Assembly (NCBI GenBank): GCA_014529385.2
Contig: CM043968.1
Coordinates: forward strand, 8,416,648 to 8,480,647
Length of the DNA stretch: 64,000 nt
Origin: Adiantum capillus-veneris
Taxonomy: Eukaryota > Streptophyta > Polypodiopsida > Polypodiales > Pteridaceae
Reading direction: 5' to 3'
The notes beneath the pieces are model-generated. The model was not told the DNA's origin. It made no database searches and worked only from the letters and a program-made list of their open reading frames with translations. Positions 23,247-30,868 of this stretch are shown here, in pieces; the stretch's first letter is position 1, and the number at the start of each line of letters is the position of its first letter. The position numbers were made by a program, and so were the translations under genes.

Positions 23247-23466
23247 CTATTGCCAGCTTTAGCTCGTTATTTCTATATTCTTTGTTTCGATTGCTGCATT
23301 TATTGATGTATGAGTGGAGCAGTTGAGTCGTGCGGAACCCTTCGATGAATGCACTCAGAGCCTCGCCAGCCATATTTGCTAGGCGCATTTGATTTGAAGA
23401 TGGGTATGTAGAATAATTGTTTTTTGGTTTTGAGGTAGCTGCGATGTTGAAGAATTTATCGAATAT
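23247..23466 (-). CDS. Unknown spliced gene, second visible exon
   Basis: Acceptor TCTGTCATTCAG, donor G|GTACTT. The 220 bp start in phase 0 with IFDKFFNIAATSKPKNN and end after one base of a codon that the next exon completes as glycine. The part AGEALSAFIEGFRTTQLLHS looks like an amphipathic helix. The intron to the next exon is 91 bp and the one before is 98 bp, typical plant sizes. Confidence 0.6.
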
Positions 23467-23564
23467 CTGAATGACAGAGAAAGAGAAATATGATGGTTGA
23501 GTTTTGTACATATTGAATGGCATAAAATGTAGCTACAAAATAGATTAATTTGAGGAATGGTTAC

Positions 23565-23618
23565 CTGATCGGTGTCCATGAGGAGATGCTGGAGGTTGTT
23601 ACTTGCTATGAAGAAAAT
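23565..23618 (-). CDS. Unknown spliced gene, first visible exon
   Basis: 54 bp, exactly 18 codons (IFFIASNNLQHLLMDTDQ), flanked by a TTGACTGCAG acceptor and a GTAACC donor. Any earlier exon must lie in the 100 bp before the end of the helicase or be shared with it; none was identified with confidence. The methionine at MDTDQ could be the real start. Confidence 0.5.
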
Positions 23619-23704
23619 CTGCAGTCAAGAAAACTGTCGTCACATTGCACTAAGCTTACGAGATGAAAGACCGAAAGAGCTAGAGGACTTGTTTGTGAAA
23701 AAAA

Positions 23705-23766
23705 GCGAGGAAATGTCTAAAAATAAGTGAGGAAATGTTTAAAGACAAGCGAGGAAATGTCTAACC
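23705..23766. repeat. 22-bp tandem repeat at the helicase C-terminus
   Basis: Nearly three copies of GCGAGGAAATGTCTAAAAATAA-like sequence (23705-23726, 23727-23748, 23749-23766). The helicase stop codon at 23717 falls within it, so the last residues of the protein (FKHFLTYF) are repeat-encoded. Confidence 0.85.
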
Positions 23767-24895
23767 ATTGGGGGAGAGTTCTACTGGCCAGCCAGAACAT
23801 CCTTGGGGTTGGGATGTTCAATATTTTGAGATGGCGTCTTTCTGTCACTCGAGAGAACATGACGTATGCCAATCCTGGGGCAAAAGCTTGCTTTATAATG
23901 AGGATGGCTTTCTTTGATATCGTAGCTCCTTGAGATTTGTGTCCAGTGATTGCATACGCGAGTGACAAAGGGAATTTGCTTTTGTGGAACCATTTGCAAT
24001 TGATTGCTGTAGCATGTTTAGTCCTTCGTATTGTCATGGTGGTATCAGTGGAAAGTAGCATTACTTCTATAGCAGCAATTTGACCGGTATTGTCGTATGA
24101 ATAGGAAAGTATACGACAAGTGGATCCATTCGCAGCACCCATAGCCAAGTTAATGTTTTCTGTAATCATACATCTAGCCCCAATTGCAATATTGTCCATC
24201 TCATGGAATGCCTTGTCTTGGAGCCATTCTTGCAGCAATGGTTCGTCAAGAGCATTGGTTTTCAGTGGAATGGCAACAATATCAGATGCCGAGAAAGAAT
24301 TTTGCAGAATCAAGTTGTTGTACTTATACACGTCTTCTCTATGAGTACATATCAGTGTAGTAGCGTCATCGATTACTCGCAGGAGTTCAGTTTCATTAAT
24401 TACACACTGTGACAACGTTTCTTCTATTTGTTGTTCTGTTGGTTGCTTGACACGGATCATATCCAAGAATTGGACATAAGTGGGGTCTGCAGCATGGCGA
24501 AATGAGAAGGTCATGTTGTGGGTAGTGGTTGTAGCGATGTAAGGTGAGTTTTGTATACTGCAAACATGGCATAATGGCTCCTGGTGATGGCAGACTGGAG
24601 GAAGTTGCGCCAAATCCCCAAAAAGCAATATGAGCTTCTGACTGAATGGGTCAAGAAGTGTTCCGTTGGTGATGTTAACTATCTGGTGAATGACCATATT
24701 AAAGATTGTACTCGTTAGCATTGATATCTCATCTATGATAATGACGTTGGCACCATGTATAGCGACAAATATTTCATCTGTTGGATGAATTGCTTGTGGA
24801 AAATGTTGCTTAGAACAAGGGATCCTAAATTGATAGTGGACTGTAGTTGCAAGGCTGCTAGGGCGAGCGGCCGCTGCTCTAGTTGATGCAGTCAG
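23717..24895 (-). pseudogene. Helitron RepHel, helicase C-terminal part
   Basis: Continuation of the RepHel gene after the chromovirus insertion. It opens with ASTRAAAARPSSLATTVHYQ (motif Ia region), then Walker B IIIDEISM, LILLFGDLAQLPPV (motif III), a long middle part, and the PIF1-type C-terminal motifs FPLSLAYAITGHKSQGAT and AYVMFSRV. These 393 codons have no stop. The frame extends further right only by reading into the chromovirus LTR. The protein would unwind DNA behind the Rep nick during rolling-circle transposition. It is separated from its own Walker A (30.9 kb) by a 6-kb retroelement. Confidence 0.92.
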
Positions 24896-25147
24896 TGTGA
24901 CGCCCTCGTTCGGGGCGTCGCGGAAACGGGGCCGCGCCGGCTCACCTGCGATGCAAACGGGACCTGCAGGCAAGCAAACGCACGTACAAGAACTCAACTT
25001 GAAAACTGAACGCAAGAGGGACACGAGAATGAGGGACGCGAACGCATGATCAATTTCATAAGAAAGTGCCGAATACAAGGGACGCAAGTAATCACTTGAA
25101 AACGGGGCTGGAAAGTTGGGGGAAGTGGCACATACTTCCCTTATATA
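24896..25147 (-). repeat. Chromovirus 3' terminal repeat
   Basis: 252 bp, identical by eye to 30617-30868. On the minus strand it runs from TATATAAGGGAAG to GGGCGTCACA. The start TATATAAG is unusual for an LTR (normally TG) and looks like a TATA box. Either the LTR really begins here, directly after the purine tract, or the true LTR is longer and only its downstream part survives in the other copy. Confidence 0.85.
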
Positions 25148-25157
25148 CTCCCCCGGG
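25148..25157 (-). other. Chromovirus candidate polypurine tract
   Basis: On the minus strand CCGGGGGAG directly precedes the shared repeat. A purine tract at this place supports an LTR start at 25147. It is short and GC-rich compared with usual tracts. Confidence 0.45.
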
Positions 25158-25324
25158 TTGAGAGAGCTTGACGCCCACGTCAAGCCGGGGTTTTGAGGCG
25201 TGCCGATACAAAAGTTGGTGCCGAGGTTGAGGGGTGGATATTTACAAAGATGAGAGTTTGTTGTTGTTCCCACAATGTCTAGCTACCTAGGGTGTTGCTA
25301 TTTACAAGGGGGTTGAGGACTATT

Positions 25325-28300
25325 CTATGTGGTATCATGTTGATCGATGTCCTCCTCTTCAGTGGGCATGTTGTAGAATCGGAGCACAAGGGGTCGTCCG
25401 AGACGGAGCATGATTTCTTCAGGTACCCAAGTGCATTCCGTCATGGGTCGGTTGCGCCACTTGACATAGAATAGTTGTCCCCGGCGCCCAAAGCGCGACT
25501 TTAGGATGGCCTCCGGCTCATTGGGCGGGCCATCCTTTACATATTCGGGGACATTCCGACCATAGGTGCTATCCGGTGCAAACCTTTTGAGGAGACTTAC
25601 ATGGAAAGCGTTGTGGATGTTGATTTGTGGGGGTAGCTCCAGCTTGTAGGTGACGTCGTTGTAGCTTTTGAGCACCTTGTATGGCCCGTAGAATCGGTGG
25701 TTGAACTTCGGGGAGAGGCCTTGAGGTAGGTTGATATTTTGGGAGCTTACCAGTACCAAGTCACCTTCTTGGAACAGCTCGGCCGGTCTTCTCTTTTGGT
25801 TGGCATATTTGGCTATGCGTACCTTGCTTTGCTCGAGGCTCTTCTTTGCGCTTTGCATGCGTGTTTGCCATTGCTGCAAAAACTCTTCACATTCCAGATC
25901 CTGGGCATGCACGTCGCCGGTTGCCAGTGCAAGAGGGGTGATGACTTCTTTACCTGTGGAGAGCTCGAAGGGGGTGTAGCCAGTGCTGCTATGAATGGAG
26001 TTGTTGTAGTGGAATTCCATGATGTCCATGTATTCGGACCAGTCCTTTTGATCCGCTTTGACGTAGTTGCGGATGTAGTCTTCAATGCCTTGGTTGACTC
26101 TTTCTGTTTGGCCATCGGTTTCTGGGTGGTAGGCGGAGGAGAAGCGGAGTTGGGTTCCTAGCAGTTTGAAGAGCTCGCGCCAGAGGTCGCTGAGGAAGCG
26201 GGTGTCGCCATCAGAAACTATGGCTAATGGGAGGCCGTGGTATTTGAATACTTTGGCGAAGAAGTGTTTGGCGACTTGATAGGCTGTGACGGGAGGCTTG
26301 GCTGGTATGAAGTGAGCCTGCTTGGTGAAGTAGTCGACGACCACGATGATGGTGGTGTGGCCGTGGGAGGGGGGGAGGTCGACGATGAAGTCCATACTTA
26401 CCATGTCCCAAGGCCGGGAGGGTGTTGGCATTGGGTGGAGGAGGCCAGCAGGCTTGACTCTTTGAGCTTTGACCAATTGACAGGTGGGGCAGGTACGCAC
26501 GTAGTCGATTACGTCGTCCTTCATTTTGGGCCACATGTAATGTTGGTGGAGTTTGTCATAAGATCTTTTCTGGCCCCCATCTCCAGCTAATTTGCAGTCA
26601 TGAGCCTCCCACATGAGATCTTTCTTGAGCTCGGGGTCATTGGGAATGTAGATTTTTCCATGCGCATAGAATAGGTTGTCTCTGACTTCAAAGAGACCCA
26701 CTGCTGCTTTACCAGAAATGTGATCGTGGAGCATGCGGAGAACAGCCGGATCAGCTTTCTGAGCGTCGAGGATGCGCTGGCGTAGCGTGCTGGTTGCTGA
26801 GGAGATAGCATTGAGAGTAGGCATTCTGCTGAGTGCATCGGGCATGACATTTGTGGAGCCCGGTTTATGGATGATCTCGATGTCATACTCGGCCAGTGTA
26901 TCTTGCCACCTGGCTTGCTTGGGGGTGAGTTTTGGTTGGGTCTGGAAGTACTTGAGTGAGATGTTGTCTGTGTAGACCTTTGTGTGCTTGTCTTGGACAT
27001 AGTGTCGCCACTTTCGGAGGCAGTGGACGACAGCGAGCATTTCCTTCTCATGTGTAGTCCATCTTGTCTCTACATCGGTGAACTTGTGAGATTCATAGGC
27101 GATGGGTTGCTGTTCCTGCATGAGGACGCCGCCAATGGCACCATCTGATGCATCTGTGTGTACTTCAAAGGATTTTGTGAAGTCGGGCAGTCGGAGGACA
27201 GGTGTACTGCACATGGCAATCTTCAGGTTCTCAAAAGCTTCTTCTTCTCTGGGTGTCCATTGGAAAGGTTTGTGGCCTTTCGTGATTTCTGTAAGTGGGG
27301 CCGCAATCTTGCTGAAGTCACGGATGAATCGGCGGGTGTACTGGCAGAAACCCACAAATTCTCGGACTTCTTTGATGGATGTTGGTGGGGCCCACTTGAT
27401 GACAGCGTCAACTTTCTTAGGGTCCACCATAATGCCTTCGGCTGTGACGATGAAGCCCAAGAACTCGATTTTCTGCACAGCAAACTCACACTTCTCCAGC
27501 TTGGCATATAGTTGGTGTTCGCGTAGACGTTGGAGTACTGCGGCCACATGCTTCTGGTGCTCTTCCAGCGTCTTGCTGTAAATCAGAAGGTCATCAATGT
27601 ATGTGATGAGGAAATCATCTATCATGTCCCTGAAACTGTCATGTATGATTCTGCAGAACGTGCCAGGGCCGCCAGTGAGACCAAACCCCAGGACAAGCCA
27701 TTCCCACGAGCCGTAGCGTGTGCGGAAGGCGGTCTTCGCAATGTCTTTGAGTGCGATGCGGACTTGGTGATAGCCTGAGCGTAGATCGATGCGCGTGAAG
27801 TACTTGGCGCCCTGTAATCTGTCTAGGAGGTCTTCCATCAGCGGGACTGGGTACTTGTTTTTTATGGTTATTTTGTTTAAGGCCCGATAATCCACACATA
27901 GCCGCATCGAGCCATCTTTCTTTTTGACGAACAACACTGGGGCCCCAAAGGGAGAGTTGCTGGGCCGGATGAAACCTTGATCCTCCAATTCCTGTAGTTG
28001 CTTCTTGAGCTCTTTGAGCTCGGTGTCGTTCATGCGGTAGGGGGCCTTTGCCGGGGGGGTGCTACCTGGGATGAGGTCAATTTCGTGTTGAATTTGACGG
28101 GGAGGGGGTAAGCCGGGGGGGAGTTCTGGAGGCATGACATCCTTGTACTTTTGAAGGATGGGGGTCAGAGAGGGGTCACCCACTTTGACCTGCTCGATGC
28201 TGATGGTGTTGAGCCTAGCTGTGGGCTGTTCTTTTGCCTGCATGATGCAGAGGTGAACTTGAGCTCCTTTCTTGAGGGCCCGCTCTGCTTGCTTTGCACT

Positions 28301-30139
28301 CATGAGATTGAGTCTTGGTGAGGAGTGTTCCAGGACTTTTTGTTTGCCTTTCATCGCTGCTAACTGTGCCGGGTCCTGTCGGTTGATGGGAGCCGAGTTG
28401 GTTTGCCCATGCGCCTGACGGGTGAAAGCTTGACTTGTTGTGAGTCTGGCGCCTTGTACTGTCACTGCTTTGCCCTGATTATTTAGCAGTAATTGGTCCA
28501 CCTTCATGCCTAGTAGAGCAATGAGGTACTTGTCGTTGAAGGAGAGACCAATGATTGCCTCAAAATCGTCCATTGGAACCACTATGAAATCCAGCCGACA
28601 TGTGAATTCACCCAACTCGATCCTGACCTGACGAGCTGCCTTGACATTGTTATCCTTTCCTTGGGCAAACTTTACTGTCGTTTTGTTGACGGTGGTGAGA
28701 CGTAGGCCCAGGCGCTCGGCGCATTGTGGCGACAGAAAGTTGTGTGTGGCGCCCGAGTCTACCATGATCCATTGCTTTTGGTATCCGATTGTTGCTTGAA
28801 CATACAAGTTCTGAATGTCTGTTATTGCTGCTGCCATACACTTCGGGCGGAGGGACACTGCTCCAATCCGGGGTTGCTGGTTAGCCCCAGGACTAGCCAG
28901 TTCTTCGACGCTTATTCGGGGGGGGGAAGGTGGTTCTTCTATCTGGAGGGTGTTGACCCTGCTAGATGAGGATGCTGCTTGGTTGCGTTGGCGTACACAC
29001 GGGAAGTAGGGACCATGCTCAAGCTTGCAGTCACGGCACCAGACACGATCGGTGCGCGGGTAGTTGTTGTTGCTTTTGTAAGTATTGGAGGAGAAGCTGC
29101 TCGATGTGGGGCTGTGAGAATTGCTTGCCAAAAAGCTCCGTGGTGGTGAGCGGGGTCCATTGCTTCTGTAACTGGGTCTAAACTCGCGGCCTCGCCCGGC
29201 AGATGGGTTAGGCCCATTATTGGGGGCAAAATTGTTGGGGCGAGGGTTGTGTGGAATGATACCCTGGGTTGAGTTTGTATCCCGTAGCTTCTCGGCCATG
29301 TTGGCGGCTACTTCCCAGGTGTTGGGATTCTGTTTCTCTACCTCGCGACGGGCCCAAGGCTTAAGGCCGTACAACAATCCATGTAGCCTGTCCGCTGTGT
29401 GCATGAGTGGGAGTTGCAGCATCAGGCGGCGGTATTTGACAACGTACTCTGATATGGGGCCGTCTTGGCGCAGATCGCGCCACGAATCTCTGACTTTGTT
29501 TCCTTCATTCTCTGGCACAAAATAGTTAAGCATGTCTCTTTGTAAGTCCTCCCAGTCCTCCCAGTGCTTTGAAGGTTGTTCACTGAAGAACCACACATAG
29601 GCGTCGTCAGCCAGGAAGGTTTTGGCCACTTGCACCCATCGGCGTTTGCCTATGTTGTTCCACTGCATGTAGTCTTCGACCTCACTGAACCACTTGTTGA
29701 GTGCCAGTGAGGTGCGGTGGCCTCGGTATTTCTCTGGGGGCAGGGGTTTGAATTTTCCCAGTCTGTTTTCGTCTTCTAGATTTCTCTCGGGGCTGTAGTA
29801 GCGCCCTTCACTTCGGTCATCCGGGTCATCTTCATCTTCGTCCACTGTCTCTAATCTCCCGGGCCGCGGTCGTCTTTGCGTGTTTCGCCGCGTGTTGACA
29901 TTGCTTGGCCCCGGGCGGTCTTCATGTCGCTGGCCTAGCTGCGTTTGCAGTAGGTCGCTCAGGTTGGCAGACATCCTGTTTATTTGATGTTCTACAGAGG
30001 CCATGATGCGTGCCTCTAGTCTTTCTTCCATTGACTCTTGGTGGTCCTGTCGCGACTTTTTCTCTTTGTTCTTCTTCGGGGCTCTATGAAGCTCCGGTTC
30101 TGTCCTGTATCCTTCTTCATCTTCTTGATTTCCCGCCAT
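25325..30139 (-). CDS. Chromovirus Gag-Pol polyprotein
   Basis: 1604 codons from the ATG at 30139 (MAGNQEDEEGYRTEPE); the frame stays open 47 codons further upstream, but that part is the phenylalanine-rich translation of the leader. Order: gag, a reduced zinc knuckle C-x2-C-x3-H-x5-C (about 28990-29045), protease VDSGATHNFL, RT with LCVDYRALNK and intact YIDD (27590-27601), RNase H (VHTDASDGAIGG), integrase zinc finger and core (VSMDFIVDLPP, SDGDTRF, YHPETDGQTERVNQ), and a chromodomain (LFYVKWRNRPMTECTWVPEE). Integrase after RT plus a chromodomain defines a chromovirus; the chromodomain steers integration towards marked histones. One oddity: the second zinc-binding His of the integrase (usual LAGH) is Asp (LAGDGG, 26579-26581). 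Confidence 0.96.
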   Translation of the reverse strand: MAGNQEDEEGYRTEPELHRAPKKNKEKKSRQDHQESMEERLEARIMASVEHQINRMSANLSDLLQTQLGQRHEDRPGPSNVNTRRNTQRRPRPGRLETVDEDEDDPDDRSEGRYYSPERNLEDENRLGKFKPLPPEKYRGHRTSLALNKWFSEVEDYMQWNNIGKRRWVQVAKTFLADDAYVWFFSEQPSKHWEDWEDLQRDMLNYFVPENEGNKVRDSWRDLRQDGPISEYVVKYRRLMLQLPLMHTADRLHGLLYGLKPWARREVEKQNPNTWEVAANMAEKLRDTNSTQGIIPHNPRPNNFAPNNGPNPSAGRGREFRPSYRSNGPRSPPRSFLASNSHSPTSSSFSSNTYKSNNNYPRTDRVWCRDCKLEHGPYFPCVRQRNQAASSSSRVNTLQIEEPPSPPRISVEELASPGANQQPRIGAVSLRPKCMAAAITDIQNLYVQATIGYQKQWIMVDSGATHNFLSPQCAERLGLRLTTVNKTTVKFAQGKDNNVKAARQVRIELGEFTCRLDFIVVPMDDFEAIIGLSFNDKYLIALLGMKVDQLLLNNQGKAVTVQGARLTTSQAFTRQAHGQTNSAPINRQDPAQLAAMKGKQKVLEHSSPRLNLMSAKQAERALKKGAQVHLCIMQAKEQPTARLNTISIEQVKVGDPSLTPILQKYKDVMPPELPPGLPPPRQIQHEIDLIPGSTPPAKAPYRMNDTELKELKKQLQELEDQGFIRPSNSPFGAPVLFVKKKDGSMRLCVDYRALNKITIKNKYPVPLMEDLLDRLQGAKYFTRIDLRSGYHQVRIALKDIAKTAFRTRYGSWEWLVLGFGLTGGPGTFCRIIHDSFRDMIDDFLITYIDDLLIYSKTLEEHQKHVAAVLQRLREHQLYAKLEKCEFAVQKIEFLGFIVTAEGIMVDPKKVDAVIKWAPPTSIKEVREFVGFCQYTRRFIRDFSKIAAPLTEITKGHKPFQWTPREEEAFENLKIAMCSTPVLRLPDFTKSFEVHTDASDGAIGGVLMQEQQPIAYESHKFTDVETRWTTHEKEMLAVVHCLRKWRHYVQDKHTKVYTDNISLKYFQTQPKLTPKQARWQDTLAEYDIEIIHKPGSTNVMPDALSRMPTLNAISSATSTLRQRILDAQKADPAVLRMLHDHISGKAAVGLFEVRDNLFYAHGKIYIPNDPELKKDLMWEAHDCKLAGDGGQKRSYDKLHQHYMWPKMKDDVIDYVRTCPTCQLVKAQRVKPAGLLHPMPTPSRPWDMVSMDFIVDLPPSHGHTTIIVVVDYFTKQAHFIPAKPPVTAYQVAKHFFAKVFKYHGLPLAIVSDGDTRFLSDLWRELFKLLGTQLRFSSAYHPETDGQTERVNQGIEDYIRNYVKADQKDWSEYMDIMEFHYNNSIHSSTGYTPFELSTGKEVITPLALATGDVHAQDLECEEFLQQWQTRMQSAKKSLEQSKVRIAKYANQKRRPAELFQEGDLVLVSSQNINLPQGLSPKFNHRFYGPYKVLKSYNDVTYKLELPPQINIHNAFHVSLLKRFAPDSTYGRNVPEYVKDGPPNEPEAILKSRFGRRGQLFYVKWRNRPMTECTWVPEEIMLRLGRPLVLRFYNMPTEEEDIDQHDTT

Positions 30140-30602
30140 TTGGTGTTCTTGTGGCCGAAGCCGAGGAGAAAAATCAGAAAATACCGAAAAATTGGGAAAC
30201 TGCGAGAAACAACTTGAAAAACTTTGAAAACTATGAAACAGTGAGAAAAACGGGTCCAAAACGACGAAACTGCGAAACAATGCTCAAAACGGTGAAAAAC
30301 CGGTCCCAAACGGTGTAAGACGGGGCAAAACGAGGTAAAACGCTGAAAAACGTGGAGAAACGCGTCAAAACGGGGCAAAACGCGGGTCAAACGAGGCAAA
30401 ACGGTGAAAAACTTTGAGGAACGTGGAGAAAACGCACGGAAAGGGGCAAAACGGGGCAATTACGCAAGGAACGTGGTAAAACGGGGCAAAAACGGGCCGA
30501 AAACGCGGAGGAAACGTGAACAAAGCGAGGCAAACGGGCCGAAAACGTGGTGACAACCACGGGCCGCGGGCCGACGTCGGGTCGGCGGGGACTCGAGCCG
30601 AA
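30140..30602 (-). other. Chromovirus leader with degenerate AAAACG repeats
   Basis: The untranslated leader between PBS and gag. On the plus strand 30240-30545 consists of many imperfect copies of a 10-20 bp block (GGCAAAACG, GTGAAAAACG, GTGGAGAAACG). Open frames through it are rich in F and R, an artefact of the repeat. Such a leader could hold packaging or dimerisation signals, but nothing specific can be assigned. Confidence 0.75.
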
Positions 30603-30614
30603 GCTCTGATACCA
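30603..30614 (-). other. Chromovirus primer binding site
   Basis: On the minus strand TGGTATCAGAGC, two bases after the end (CACA) of the 5' terminal repeat. It matches initiator tRNA-Met, the usual primer of plant chromoviruses. Confidence 0.9.
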
Positions 30615-30616
30615 AG

Positions 30617-30868
30617 TGTGACGCCCTCGTTCGGGGCGTCGCGGAAACGGGGCCGCGCCGGCTCACCTGCGATGCAAACGGGACCTGCAGGCAAGCAAAC
30701 GCACGTACAAGAACTCAACTTGAAAACTGAACGCAAGAGGGACACGAGAATGAGGGACGCGAACGCATGATCAATTTCATAAGAAAGTGCCGAATACAAG
30801 GGACGCAAGTAATCACTTGAAAACGGGGCTGGAAAGTTGGGGGAAGTGGCACATACTTCCCTTATATA
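30617..30868 (-). repeat. Chromovirus 5' terminal repeat
   Basis: Identical by eye to the 3' copy over 252 bp. Beyond it lies Helitron coding sequence (TTCATAAAAAA on the minus strand). The AAAAAATATATA junction leaves microhomology, and no upstream U3-like sequence is present. Confidence 0.9.

Larger units (their letters stand above)
24896..30868 (-). mobile_element. Ty3/gypsy chromovirus nested in the Helitron
   Basis: Element of 5,973 bp between identical 252-bp direct repeats, on the same strand as its host gene. It carries PBS, an A-rich leader, a single Gag-Pol frame ending in a chromodomain, and a purine tract. It interrupts RepHel between FTSSFIKN and LTASTRAAAA. No target duplication is visible (host bases on the two sides differ), and the host frame does not rejoin, so a few bases were lost or the 5' end is truncated. 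Identical repeats and an open 1604-codon frame indicate a recent insertion. Confidence 0.95.

Noticed and set aside
23717-25273. Single 518-codon frame on the minus strand as one gene
   Set aside because: Its first 126 codons are chromovirus 3' region and LTR read in a chance frame; only from 24895 is it helicase.
30140-30280. Upstream extension of the chromovirus polyprotein (MFRSFVVLDPFF)
   Set aside because: Phenylalanine-rich translation of the AAAACG leader repeats; gag starts at MAGNQ.
30016-30459. Arginine/phenylalanine-rich minus-strand frame in the leader
   Set aside because: Repeat-encoded, no domain, and overlaps PBS-proximal untranslated sequence.
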